Assembly (NCBI GenBank): GCA_029557915.1
Contig: JAKQHS010000019.1
Span: 1 to 64,000 of the forward strand
Source of the DNA: Bacteroidota bacterium
Lineage (GTDB): Bacteria; Bacteroidota; Bacteroidia; Chitinophagales; Saprospiraceae
Length of the DNA stretch: 64,000 nt
Reading direction: 5' to 3'
This document shows, one piece after another, positions 52,948 through 61,532 of the stretch. The position numbers and the translations under genes were made by a program. A model generated the notes under the pieces. The model worked only from the letters and a program-made list of their open reading frames with translations, searched no databases and was not told where the DNA came from. Numbering within the stretch: the stretch's first letter is position 1; the number at the start of each line of letters is the position of its first letter.

Positions 52948-52988
52948 AAGCTGAAGACCTCAGTGGTTTTCAGCTTTTTTCGTTTTTT
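52948..52988 (+). terminator. Intrinsic terminator after the second ArsR gene
   Basis: Stem aagctgaagacc (52948-52959) with ggttttcagctt (52965-52976), one G-T pair, loop tcagt, followed by TTTTCGTTTTTT. Confidence 0.8.
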
Positions 52989-53033
52989 AAAACCGGTCTG
53001 CCTGCTCTGTTTTGCGGGTCCGTTTGGAGAAAA

Positions 53034-53861
53034 TCAAGCCTCTTCTGTTTTATCCCCTTCCGGCTGGTCTTGATCGGTCGCCTGGAGATCCGGCAGATTC
53101 TGGTCGTCGGATGCGACCTCCGGTATCAGGGCGGAAGGTTCTGCCTGCTTCTCCTGTCCATCCACAACAAGGCTGTCTTCAGCCCGGGCTTCGGGTTTGG
53201 CATGGATCATTTCTTCATGCGGGGCTTTGAAAAAACTCCGGAAGAAAAGAAGGAGGGCGATCACCCCGGAAGAGATGGCGGCATCCGCGACGTTGAATAC
53301 CGGTCTGAAAAACTGGAAAGATTTGCCACCCAACAGGGGCATCCATTCCGGCCAGTACGTATCGATCAGCGGGAAATAAAACATGTCTACCACCCGGCCA
53401 AATAAAAACGGCGCATAGCCCTTGGATGGATTGTATTCAGCCAGGCCTCCCTGGTAATAGGACTCCGTGAAAATAAGGCCGTAAAAAGCGGAATCCAGGA
53501 TATTGCCGATCGCCCCGGCCAGAATAAGGGAAAAACAGACCAGCAGGCCGGTGGATTCCCGGGAACGGACCAGTTTATAAATGATGTAGATGAGAAAGCC
53601 GACCGCCAGGATCCGGAAACAGCTCAACAGGAGTTTTCCCGTATTGCCGCCCAGGGAGATGCCAAAAGCCATGCCTTCGTTTTCCACAAAATGGATTCTG
53701 GCCCAATCCAGTCCCAGGATCCTGAATTCTGAACCATATTCCATATTGGTTTTGACCCAGATCTTAAGCCATTGATCGAGCACCAGGACGATCAGGACGG
53801 TAAAAATGGTAATCAGGGACCTTCTTTGAATCGAAGAGGCGCTTCTTATGGTTCCTTCCAT
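53034..53861 (-). CDS. lspA: Lipoprotein signal peptidase LspA
   Basis: Inner-membrane aspartyl protease that removes lipoprotein signal peptides. From the ATG at 53861 it has 275 residues. Membrane helices carry LDQWLKIWVK, ENEGMAFGIS, and the two catalytic aspartates Asp123 (GNILDSAF) and Asp193 (FNVADAAIS). About 60 acidic and polar residues follow the last helix, which most LspA proteins lack. A longer frame (start 54065) would add a stretch of NL repeats read from a hexamer array; the -7 element at 53869-53876 shows that this is not coding. Confidence 0.93.
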   Translation of the reverse strand: MEGTIRSASSIQRRSLITIFTVLIVLVLDQWLKIWVKTNMEYGSEFRILGLDWARIHFVENEGMAFGISLGGNTGKLLLSCFRILAVGFLIYIIYKLVRSRESTGLLVCFSLILAGAIGNILDSAFYGLIFTESYYQGGLAEYNPSKGYAPFLFGRVVDMFYFPLIDTYWPEWMPLLGGKSFQFFRPVFNVADAAISSGVIALLLFFRSFFKAPHEEMIHAKPEARAEDSLVVDGQEKQAEPSALIPEVASDDQNLPDLQATDQDQPEGDKTEEA

Positions 53862-53868
53862 GGAGGGG

Positions 53869-53876
53869 CAAAGGTA
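53869..53876 (-). promoter_or_regulatory. -7 element of lspA
   Basis: Minus-strand TACCTTTG matches the consensus and ends 7 bp before the ATG at 53861. It fixes the lspA start and places the hexamer array about 60 bp upstream of the promoter. Confidence 0.65.
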
Positions 53877-53936
53877 GGACGAAATATGAATTGGAGGGGA
53901 GGATTTGGGTTGGGGATAGGTCCCGAGGACTTGGGA

Positions 53937-54040
53937 GAGGTTGAGGTTGAGGTTGAGGTTGAGGTTAAGGTTAAGGTTAAGGTTGAGGTTAAGGTTAAGG
54001 TTAAGGTTGAGGTTGAGGTTGAGGTTGAGGTTGAGGTTGA
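53937..54040. repeat. TTGAGG/TTAAGG hexamer array
   Basis: Sixteen uninterrupted 6-bp units from 53941, in the order TTGAGG x4, TTAAGG x3, TTGAGG x1, TTAAGG x3, TTGAGG x5, with a partial unit at each end. It lies upstream of the lspA promoter and just past the susD terminator. Confidence 0.92.
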
Positions 54041-54046
54041 AAAAGA

Positions 54047-54077
54047 AAAGCCAGCCGGAGTTCACCAGCTGGCTTTT
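54047..54077 (-). terminator. Intrinsic terminator of the susC-susD operon
   Basis: aaaagccagc (54047-54056) and gctggctttt (54068-54077) form a 10-bp stem with an 11-nt loop; on the minus strand it is followed by CTTTTTC after TTTT. It ends the operon 22 bp past the susD stop. Confidence 0.75.
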
Positions 54078-54098
54078 GAATATTTTGGGTACAGGATA

Positions 54099-55631
54099 TT
54101 ATTGTTTATCCCACCATACCCGGGTATCCAGGTCGTCCGCTCCCTGTCTGGAGATGGCTTCCTGAACATTGGTGCTGTTCACGGAAATCTCCGAGTTGGG
54201 ATAGGTCAGCCTGCGGATAAAATCGCCCTTGATTCCTTTACCAGGAAAGGGATTCGGCATCAGGGCCGGATAACCGGACCTTCTGAAATTGGCAAAGGCT
54301 TCCGGTCCGTTCATAAAAGATGAAATCCAGTATTGGGTATTGATTTGCTCCAGTCCTTTTGCGGGATCATAAGGGTTGGCAGCGATATACGCATCCGCCT
54401 CTTCGGTAGGGACAGCGGAATTGGCATCGTGAATCGCGCATTGATCCATATGGGCTTTAATCCCGTTTTTATAGGAATCGGCGGCGGATCCGCTTGCCCA
54501 ACCCCTCTGAATGGCTTCAGCGAGCAAGAGAGAGGTTTGCGAATAGGTGACAAAAAACATGGGAGCCGTATTTTTCCCAAAACGGGTGCGATCCACCTGG
54601 CTGAAATCATAAAAACTGGCCAGGCCCCTCGCGGCCGCCTGGGCGGCAATTCCATTATTGTCATATCCGAAAGGCATGCCAATTTGTACGGCAGTATCCC
54701 TGTTGGCCCTGGCGGCGGTCTGTTCGGGTCCTGATTTGGCTCCTACATAGCGGACGGCAATAGCCTTAAGCCTGGGATCTTTGGTCCTTTTGAGGTGATC
54801 CAAAAACGGGGCGCCGATGTAAGAGTTCGCCGCTTCAGTACTGTTCATCCATTGTCCGATGGCATTGGTATAATTGGCATCGTGCCGGGTATAGGCATTA
54901 TCCGCATTGGAGGTCATCAATCCCCCGGCTACCGCTTTTTGCACCGTGGCCTGGGCCAGGGTGGGATCCACTTTTGTAAGGCGCATACCCGCCCTCAGCA
55001 ATAAGGAATATCCAAACTTTTTCCATTTAGCGACGTCACCCCCGTACATGATGTCGGCCGTTTCGATGGGTTTGGAAGCATCCAGGGCGGCGGTGGCTTC
55101 GGTCAGGGTTTTGATGATGTCGGCATAAATGGCCTGCTGGGCATCGTATTTGGGCAGGGTGATCTGATCGCTGTATCCTTTGCCGGCATCAAAATAGGGA
55201 ACTTCACCATAGGAATCCGTCAAGACCATGAAGGCAAAGGATTGAAGGATTTTGGCCATATTCAGCAGGTTGCTGCGGTTTGGCTGTTCAGAGGTTTGGC
55301 GAATCACATCCGTTGTATTTCGGATGACGTTACGGTACCCCCGGACCCAGTTTTGATTGGTCGCGTCCCGGTTGTCCTGGTTGAAATTGGCTCCGGTCAA
55401 CACCCCCGAGTTTGGGGATACCATCTGCTGGACGATGCCGATCTCATAAATGATGGTCACGTTGCTGTAGGAGGCGCTGATCACCGCGTTATTCAGGATA
55501 AAAGCGGGGTTGATCGCCGTGGCGGCATTCTTATTGATGTTCAGTTCGTCAAAGCCGTCGTCACAAGAAACGATCACCAGGCTGAGTGTCAGGAATAGAA
55601 GTTTTATATAATTTTTCATGATGCGTTTCAT
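54099..55631 (-). CDS. SusD/RagB-family nutrient-binding lipoprotein
   Basis: A 510-residue outer-membrane lipoprotein that acts as lid and binding partner of the adjacent SusC barrel. The signal ends in a lipobox VIVSC followed by DDGFDELNINKN, the usual SusD/RagB start. The helical body has YGEVPYFDAG and AKWKKFGYSLLLRAGMRL, matching the SusD-like group with TPR folds. It starts 2 bp after the susC stop; an ATG at 55619 is an alternative start. Substrate not readable. Confidence 0.92.
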   Translation of the reverse strand: MKRIMKNYIKLLFLTLSLVIVSCDDGFDELNINKNAATAINPAFILNNAVISASYSNVTIIYEIGIVQQMVSPNSGVLTGANFNQDNRDATNQNWVRGYRNVIRNTTDVIRQTSEQPNRSNLLNMAKILQSFAFMVLTDSYGEVPYFDAGKGYSDQITLPKYDAQQAIYADIIKTLTEATAALDASKPIETADIMYGGDVAKWKKFGYSLLLRAGMRLTKVDPTLAQATVQKAVAGGLMTSNADNAYTRHDANYTNAIGQWMNSTEAANSYIGAPFLDHLKRTKDPRLKAIAVRYVGAKSGPEQTAARANRDTAVQIGMPFGYDNNGIAAQAAARGLASFYDFSQVDRTRFGKNTAPMFFVTYSQTSLLLAEAIQRGWASGSAADSYKNGIKAHMDQCAIHDANSAVPTEEADAYIAANPYDPAKGLEQINTQYWISSFMNGPEAFANFRRSGYPALMPNPFPGKGIKGDFIRRLTYPNSEISVNSTNVQEAISRQGADDLDTRVWWDKQ

Positions 55632-55633
55632 TT

Positions 55634-58600
55634 TTAGAATTTGACATTAAGATTAAAACCAATGCTTCTCGTGGTGGGCAAGCCCGTGGATTCCATTCCC
55701 ACCAGGTTATCGGAAGTATATCCAAAGGATTCGGGATCGATGTTGGGCACCCATTTTTTAAGCATCAACACGTTGTTGGCCACAAAACTCAGCTTAACTC
55801 CTGAAATCGGAACAGAGCTGGGGATGAATTTGGTGAGATCGTAACTGGCGGTGATTTGCCTCAGTTTCCAGTATCCTCCATTGTAGATGACCGGTTCGAT
55901 CAGGGCCAGGGAGCGCACGACCTCCCAATAAGGTTGGATATTGGCCTTGACCGTGTTGACCTCTCCTTTCTCATTTACTCCGTCACCGACGATACCATCG
56001 CGGCCTGCCAGGGTCTGCTTGTGCAGACCATGCCTGGTCAGGTTGAAATTGGTACCTGACAGCATTTTATTGCCCAGTTTAAAGTCGATCAGGAAGGAAA
56101 AACTGAAATCATTGAATGTAAATCCATTGTTGATCCCTCCCGTCCACTTGGGCAAAGCAGATCCGAAAGAAATCAGATCGAGGGTGCGCAGGGCGATCCC
56201 GTTGCCGCCGAAGATCTTTCGGCCCTGGGCGTCCCGCCGGTATCCGAAACCATAAATCTGCCCCATTTCCTGTCCAACGACCTGCCTGAGTTCACCGTTG
56301 AATACGTGGGTGCCTACGGTAATCCTTTCCCCTTCGGTGTCGGTAAGCAGTTTGAGGACCTTGGTTTTATTGAAAGATCCGTTAAACGTGATATCCCACT
56401 GGAAACCACCGCTTTTAATCGGAACGAGGTTTAATAATCCTTCGAATCCGTTGGTGCGGCTTGTCCCGCTGTTGATCAGGGTATTGGTGAAACCCGATCC
56501 GTCGGAAATCTGTGCCGAAACGATCTGGTCCTCCGTAATTTTCTGGTAGACGGCAAAATCCAGGGCGGCCCGGTTTTGGAATAATTTTAATTCCAGGCCC
56601 GCTTCTTTTTCAGAGGTGCGCATGGGCCGGAGATTGGCATTGGGTAAAACATTACCCGAAGCTCCCCCTATGGGCTGGAGCGCCCCGGACGGGTTCGGGA
56701 AGAGGTTGGCATTGACTCCGTAAAATAAATTGTTGGCGTAAGGACCTACGTCCGTATCCGAACCTACTTCCGCATAAGCCAGCCTCAGTTTTCCAAAACT
56801 GAGCCAGCTGGGCATGCCGCTGAAAGCATCTGAAAACACAAAACTTCCCGAAACGGAAGGATAAAGTATGCTCCGGTTTGCCGGTGAAAGGGTTGAAAAC
56901 CAGTCGTTCCTCAGGGTTCCGTTCAGGAACAAGATCCGTTTATAGGAGACGTCCGCTGAACCGTATATTGAATTTACGGCACGCTCGGACAGGGAATAGA
57001 TCGGATCTTTCACCCGGCCATTGGCTACTGTATATAAACCGCGTACGACGAAGTCCTGGACAAATACATTGTTTTGGTCCGCCCGGCGGTACATTTTGTT
57101 GCCTCCTGCAGTAAGATCAATTCCAAAATCGCCGAATTCCCTGCTGGCGGAAATCAACAAGTCCATATTGGTCTCCCGGAAACGGCGGGATTCCTGGGTA
57201 AACGATCCATTGACAAACCCCACGGGTGCGGCAGCCAATGAGGCATGACCGGTTGGGAAATTGTTGTAGTCCTGGTCGCGGGTCCAGTAGTCCTGTCCTG
57301 CCCGGCCCTGGATGCTCAACCAGGGGGTGAGGTTGTATTTCAGGGTAAGGTTGCCGTACAAGCGGTCCCGGACGACATGGTTGAACTGTTCGGCCAAGGT
57401 CCAATAAGGATTGGTCCGGTTCATAAACCTGGAATAGATAAATTCATTTCCCTGGGCATTGTATTTTTTAGCATCCAGTAATTCCAGCGGCATGCTGTTG
57501 GCCAGGTTGTATAAGGAAGTCGGAATGGAGTTGTCCTGGTTGGCTATGTTTGGAGGGTTGTTGTTTTTTTCTTTAGAATAATTTGCGCTTCCTGAAAAAC
57601 TGAGTTTTTTCGACAAATCATAGGCAAAACCCAGGTTCAGAATTTTACGATTTAAACTGTTGTTAGAAATGATGCCCTGGTTTTCCGTATTATTAAAAGA
57701 AAGATTGAAACCTCCTTTTTCGTTGCTGGATGAAAGGGTAAGGGTGTTGGCAAAATTCTGTCCGTTCCGGAAGAATTTTTTGATCCGATCGAACACCGGC
57801 TCATAAGGCACCGTTACATTATCAAATAAAACCTGAGTCATTCCCGGTTGAAATTTTTCCCCGAAAGACCATTGTCCGGAAGTCGGGTTGGGTGTAGTGG
57901 GCCGCACCCCGTTTTCACCCTGGCCATATTCGTACTGATAATCCGTAAAATCCAATGGAGTGTCGTTGGTGTAATTGGAATTGAAGGTTACCCCGATGCC
58001 TTTCGATTTGGCATCGCCGCGGGTCTTGGTGGTGATCATAATGACCCCGTCCTTGGCCCTGGATCCATATAAAGCTGCCGCCGTGGCCCCTTTCAGAATG
58101 GTCATGCTTTCAATATCATCCGGGTTGATGCTGCTCAAACCATCCCCCCCATCGGAGGTGACCCCGCCGCCCCGAAGGCCTATGGAATTATCTGCGCCGG
58201 CATTGCCGGGATTGTATCCAAAATTGGTGTTGTCAATGGGCACCCCGTTAATAACAATTAATGGATTGTTTTGGCCCGCGATGGAAGATTGACCGCGTAT
58301 CCTGATTTTCGAAGTTCCCCCGGGGCCCGTACCCAGGGAAGAAATATTCACCCCGGCAACTCTGCCCTGAAGGGAGTTGATAAAGTTGGGGGACCTGTTT
58401 TCCGCAACCAGTTCCTTGGTCACCGTACTGGTAGCATAGCCCAGTTTTTTAGCCTCTTTGCGGATACCCAGGGAGGTCACGACGATCTCTCCCAGGCTCT
58501 CTACGGTGGATTCCATAGTCACTTCCAGATTCGTCTGGTTTCCCACCGCTACCTCGAGGGTCTGATAACCCACATAACTGAACACGAGGATGCTTTGAGG

Positions 58601-58792
58601 AGTGGCCTCAATGGAAAACCGCCCATCCACATCGGATACGGAGCCCGTATTGGTGCCTTTGATCAGGATGGTGACGCCGGTGAGGGGGGACCCGTCTTCC
58701 CCTGCCTTGACCATACCGGTGATGGTCTGCGCTTGCAGTATGCCCGCAACGGACAACAGCAGCACAAAAAATAATAACCTAAGTTTATTCAT
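55634..58792 (-). CDS. SusC/RagA-family TonB-linked outer-membrane protein
   Basis: A 1052-residue TonB-dependent importer. After the signal peptide (1-21) comes a CarbopepD_reg-like beta domain (TGVTILIKGTNTGSVSDVDG), a TonB-box/plug region with the SusC signature (EIVVTSLGIRKEAK, then LQGRVAGVNIS and SMTILKGATAAALYGSRAKD), and a 22-strand barrel ending in VKF. It works with SusD. It is preceded, 68 bp upstream, by a LacI-type operator in the gap to the divergent hydrolase. Confidence 0.94.
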   Translation of the reverse strand: MNKLRLLFFVLLLSVAGILQAQTITGMVKAGEDGSPLTGVTILIKGTNTGSVSDVDGRFSIEATPQSILVFSYVGYQTLEVAVGNQTNLEVTMESTVESLGEIVVTSLGIRKEAKKLGYATSTVTKELVAENRSPNFINSLQGRVAGVNISSLGTGPGGTSKIRIRGQSSIAGQNNPLIVINGVPIDNTNFGYNPGNAGADNSIGLRGGGVTSDGGDGLSSINPDDIESMTILKGATAAALYGSRAKDGVIMITTKTRGDAKSKGIGVTFNSNYTNDTPLDFTDYQYEYGQGENGVRPTTPNPTSGQWSFGEKFQPGMTQVLFDNVTVPYEPVFDRIKKFFRNGQNFANTLTLSSSNEKGGFNLSFNNTENQGIISNNSLNRKILNLGFAYDLSKKLSFSGSANYSKEKNNNPPNIANQDNSIPTSLYNLANSMPLELLDAKKYNAQGNEFIYSRFMNRTNPYWTLAEQFNHVVRDRLYGNLTLKYNLTPWLSIQGRAGQDYWTRDQDYNNFPTGHASLAAAPVGFVNGSFTQESRRFRETNMDLLISASREFGDFGIDLTAGGNKMYRRADQNNVFVQDFVVRGLYTVANGRVKDPIYSLSERAVNSIYGSADVSYKRILFLNGTLRNDWFSTLSPANRSILYPSVSGSFVFSDAFSGMPSWLSFGKLRLAYAEVGSDTDVGPYANNLFYGVNANLFPNPSGALQPIGGASGNVLPNANLRPMRTSEKEAGLELKLFQNRAALDFAVYQKITEDQIVSAQISDGSGFTNTLINSGTSRTNGFEGLLNLVPIKSGGFQWDITFNGSFNKTKVLKLLTDTEGERITVGTHVFNGELRQVVGQEMGQIYGFGYRRDAQGRKIFGGNGIALRTLDLISFGSALPKWTGGINNGFTFNDFSFSFLIDFKLGNKMLSGTNFNLTRHGLHKQTLAGRDGIVGDGVNEKGEVNTVKANIQPYWEVVRSLALIEPVIYNGGYWKLRQITASYDLTKFIPSSVPISGVKLSFVANNVLMLKKWVPNIDPESFGYTSDNLVGMESTGLPTTRSIGFNLNVKF

Positions 58793-58859
58793 ATCCTTGA
58801 TTTTAGTTTTTTACAATTCGAGCGGTTGCGGCGCCATGCCGCCAGTCAGGGATAGTAAA

Positions 58860-58873
58860 TGTAAACGATTGTA
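58860..58873. promoter_or_regulatory. LacI/GalR-type operator between susC and the hydrolase
   Basis: TGTAAACGATTGTA differs from a perfect TGTAAACG/CGTTTACA palindrome at a few positions and matches the sites at 3347 and 17448 in the TGTAAnCG half. It lies in the 122-bp divergent gap, 68 bp from the susC ATG and 42 bp from the hydrolase ATG, so it could control both. Confidence 0.5.
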
Positions 58874-58914
58874 GATAAATTGAAAAGCATATATGAAAAA
58901 ATTATTTATATAGT

Positions 58915-60171
58915 ATGCGAATGAAATTACCGGCCAAGCGGTCTCTTTTTCGTACTCCGGATCGTTTTTTCATTATGGTTTTTTCACTGCCAGGGGTTAT
59001 GCAAGGCTTGACGGTACTATTTTCCGTCCTTTGGTGTTCAGTCACCGCTGATGCCCAGGTCCGGATGCGGACGGTCTATGCCGGCGGCATGGATCCACAG
59101 TCAAGGGATTCCCATTCCGTATTTATGGATCCTTTGGTCACCGGAAACAGGCTGCTCCTGGTTCATTTGCCTGCCAGTTTTGACAAGACCGGCCGCTCTT
59201 CGGCGTTTTGCACCCTGGCGGCCCAATCCGGTTATCGGGTCATCAGCCTGGCTTATCCGGGCATCTCAAACATGTACAGCAGTTGTGAACACTCCACGGA
59301 CGCCAATTGCTACGAGAATTTCCACCTTGAATTATTTGATGGGAACAACCGGGCCCCCCAGATTGAGATTGACTCCGGCGAAAACATCCTTCACCGCCTG
59401 GTAAATCTGCTCCAAGTATTGGAATTGAAATACCCTGAAGAAGAATGGAACCAGTTTTTAGAGGGACCGGACCAGATCAGGTATTCCTCCACCATCTGGA
59501 CAGGACATTCGGACGGCGCCGGCCACGCCCTGGCCGTTGCGAAATATCACCAGGTGCACCGGGTGATTTGTTTTTCCGGTCCGAAAGATTTTAACCTTCA
59601 TTATTACCTGCCCCCGGCCTGGTTTCACAGCGGACTATGGAAAACGGGGAAATCGGAGATCTTCGCCTTTGCCCACACCGCCGATGAATATGCCTTCCAG
59701 CGTGAAATCTGGGACAGCCTCGGCCTGGGCAAATATGGCCCCCCGGTGAACGTAGAAACCAACCCGCCTCCTTATCTTTCTTCCCATCAATTGATCAGTT
59801 CCCAATCCTTGCCTGCGGGGCATATACACGGTTCGACCATTCTCGATGACCAGATGCCCAGGAAGGATGGCATTTCCCTTTATGAGCCGGTTTGGAAATA
59901 TTTACTGGATGTCCGATCCACCCCGGTGGCAAACCTAAATACCGCTTCTTCGATTGCCGTATATCCCAATCCTGTACACCGCGGGAATTCAATATTCCTG
60001 AATGCAGATATTAAAAACCCTGGCCTGCATTTGTTCGATATCCAAGGCCGCCTGCTCCGGATCTTCAGGGATGGGAAAATGTATATAGATCAGGATTTGC
60101 CTGCAGGCCCCTGCTTTATACAATATAATAACGGAAACCGCTTACAGGTCATTCGTCTGACCATCCTTTGA
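58915..60171 (+). CDS. T9SS-exported alpha/beta-hydrolase (BPSS1187-like)
   Basis: A 418-residue exported protein. After a long signal-like N-terminus (ending VTADAQ near 48) the core is an alpha/beta-hydrolase of the BPSS1187-like type: LLVHLPASFDKTG, YRVISLAYPG, the nucleophile elbow WTGHSDGAGHALAV with Ser in GHSDG, the acid probably in FAHTADE, and a histidine in GHIHGST. The last about 80 residues are a type A T9SS sorting domain (VYPNPVHRGN, then GLHLFDIQGRLLRI). Together with the divergent SusCD it suggests a shared substrate. An ATG at 58975 is an alternative start. Confidence 0.8.
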   Translation: MRMKLPAKRSLFRTPDRFFIMVFSLPGVMQGLTVLFSVLWCSVTADAQVRMRTVYAGGMDPQSRDSHSVFMDPLVTGNRLLLVHLPASFDKTGRSSAFCTLAAQSGYRVISLAYPGISNMYSSCEHSTDANCYENFHLELFDGNNRAPQIEIDSGENILHRLVNLLQVLELKYPEEEWNQFLEGPDQIRYSSTIWTGHSDGAGHALAVAKYHQVHRVICFSGPKDFNLHYYLPPAWFHSGLWKTGKSEIFAFAHTADEYAFQREIWDSLGLGKYGPPVNVETNPPPYLSSHQLISSQSLPAGHIHGSTILDDQMPRKDGISLYEPVWKYLLDVRSTPVANLNTASSIAVYPNPVHRGNSIFLNADIKNPGLHLFDIQGRLLRIFRDGKMYIDQDLPAGPCFIQYNNGNRLQVIRLTIL

Positions 60172-60172
60172 A

Positions 60173-61426
60173 TCAAAGATTCAAAAGCAGGCTGACCGGG
60201 TCTTCGAGCAATTTTTTCACCTTGACTAAAAAGGTGACCGAAGACGAACCATCAATCACCCGGTGATCATAGGAAAGGGCGAGGTACATCATGGGCCTGA
60301 TTTTGATCTCCCCTGCCACCGCGACGGGACGGTCCAGGATGGCGTGCATGCCCAGGATGGCGGATTGGGGTTCATTGAGAATCGGGGTACTCATCATGGA
60401 ACCGAATATCCCCCCATTGGTAATGGTGAAAGTGCCCCCGCTCAGTTCATCCAGGCTGAGTTTTCCCGCCCGGGCCTTGTCGGCCAGTTCCTTGATCTTA
60501 AATTCTATTTCATGGAAGTTCAGGGATTCGACATTTTTTACCGGGGGCACTACGAGGCCATTGGGGGTGGAAATCGCGATGGAGATATCCGTATAATCAT
60601 GGTATACGAGTTCTTCCCCGTCCAGGAAGGCGTTCACTTCGGGCATCTCCAGTAAGACCTTGCTGCAGGCTTTGGCGAAGATCGACATAAAACCGAGTTT
60701 TATGCTGTACCGGGCCACGAAGGCATCCTGGTATTTATTACGCAAGGCCATGATCTCCGTCATGTCCACTTCATTGAAGGTAGTGAGCATGGCTGTTTCA
60801 TTCCTGGCGCTCACCAGTCTCCTGGAAATGGTGCGGCGCATACGGGACATTTTTTCCCGGCGTTCCGAACGGGAAAAGGAGGCGCTTGGTTTGCCCGGTT
60901 CAAGGGAAACGGGTTTGTCCGGGGCCTGCCCGGCCTTGGCTTCGCTGGGGACGGGCTTGGTTTCCTGTTCCCGGGAAACGGCCTGTAAGGCATCCGCCTT
61001 GGTGATCCGGCCCGCTTTGCCTGTGCCTGCGATTTCAGTGGACGGGATGCCTTGTTCGCGGATGATTTTAGCCGCGGCCGGCGAAGCGATGGGTTCGGAC
61101 GATTTGTTTTCCCGAACTGCGGAAGGGGCGGGAGTTTCGGTTTTTGCCGGTTCGGCAGCCTGAACCGGGGAAGGCGCAGCGCTGGTATGGGCGGTATCGA
61201 TTTGAGCGATCACGGCTCCTATTTTCAGATCGGAGCCGTCCGGTACCAGGATATGCAGTTTGCCGGCGGCTTCGGCGGGAAGGTCCAGGGTGGCCTTATC
61301 CGATTCAAATTCACAGATGGGTTCGTCCATTTTGACCAGGTCGCCTTCCTTTTTTAGCCATTTGGAAAGGGTGACCTCGGTGATGGATTCACCCATGTTG
61401 GGTACCTTGATTTCGATGACGCTCAT
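60173..61426 (-). CDS. sucB: 2-oxoglutarate dehydrogenase E2 (dihydrolipoamide succinyltransferase)
   Basis: E2 core of the 2-oxoglutarate dehydrogenase complex in the TCA cycle. From the ATG at 61426 (417 residues) the lipoyl domain spans 1-77 with lipoyl-lysine 44 in ESDKATL. An Ala/Pro linker is followed by the E3-binding domain ([14 protein letters not shown]...[12 protein letters not shown]). The catalytic domain has the Asn/Thr-type [10 protein letters not shown] and the active-site motif [15 protein letters not shown]. The [14 protein letters not shown] start matches succinyl-type E2. A start at 61510 is rejected because the -7 element lies between. The E1 gene is not in the window. 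The hydrolase stop is 2 bp away, convergent. Confidence 0.92.
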   Translation of the reverse strand: MSVIEIKVPNMGESITEVTLSKWLKKEGDLVKMDEPICEFESDKATLDLPAEAAGKLHILVPDGSDLKIGAVIAQIDTAHTSAAPSPVQAAEPAKTETPAPSAVRENKSSEPIASPAAAKIIREQGIPSTEIAGTGKAGRITKADALQAVSREQETKPVPSEAKAGQAPDKPVSLEPGKPSASFSRSERREKMSRMRRTISRRLVSARNETAMLTTFNEVDMTEIMALRNKYQDAFVARYSIKLGFMSIFAKACSKVLLEMPEVNAFLDGEELVYHDYTDISIAISTPNGLVVPPVKNVESLNFHEIEFKIKELADKARAGKLSLDELSGGTFTITNGGIFGSMMSTPILNEPQSAILGMHAILDRPVAVAGEIKIRPMMYLALSYDHRVIDGSSSVTFLVKVKKLLEDPVSLLLNL

Positions 61427-61430
61427 GGTG

Positions 61431-61438
61431 CAAAGATA
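61431..61438 (-). promoter_or_regulatory. -7 element of sucB (near-leaderless)
   Basis: Minus-strand TATCTTTG, an exact consensus match, ends 4 bp before the ATG at 61426, so the transcript may begin at the initiation codon. Confidence 0.6.
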
Positions 61439-61532
61439 AGTTCGAACAGGCAATCCGGTGAGGGTCAAAATCCCTGTGGGAAGCCCGGTGCAAGCATTAT
61501 AAATTATCAAACATTCAATCTATTTTTACTCA

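Noticed and set aside
53862-54065. An N-terminal extension of lspA made of NL repeats
   Set aside because: It is only the hexamer array read in frame. The -7 element at 53869-53876 and the conserved LspA start put the ATG at 53861.
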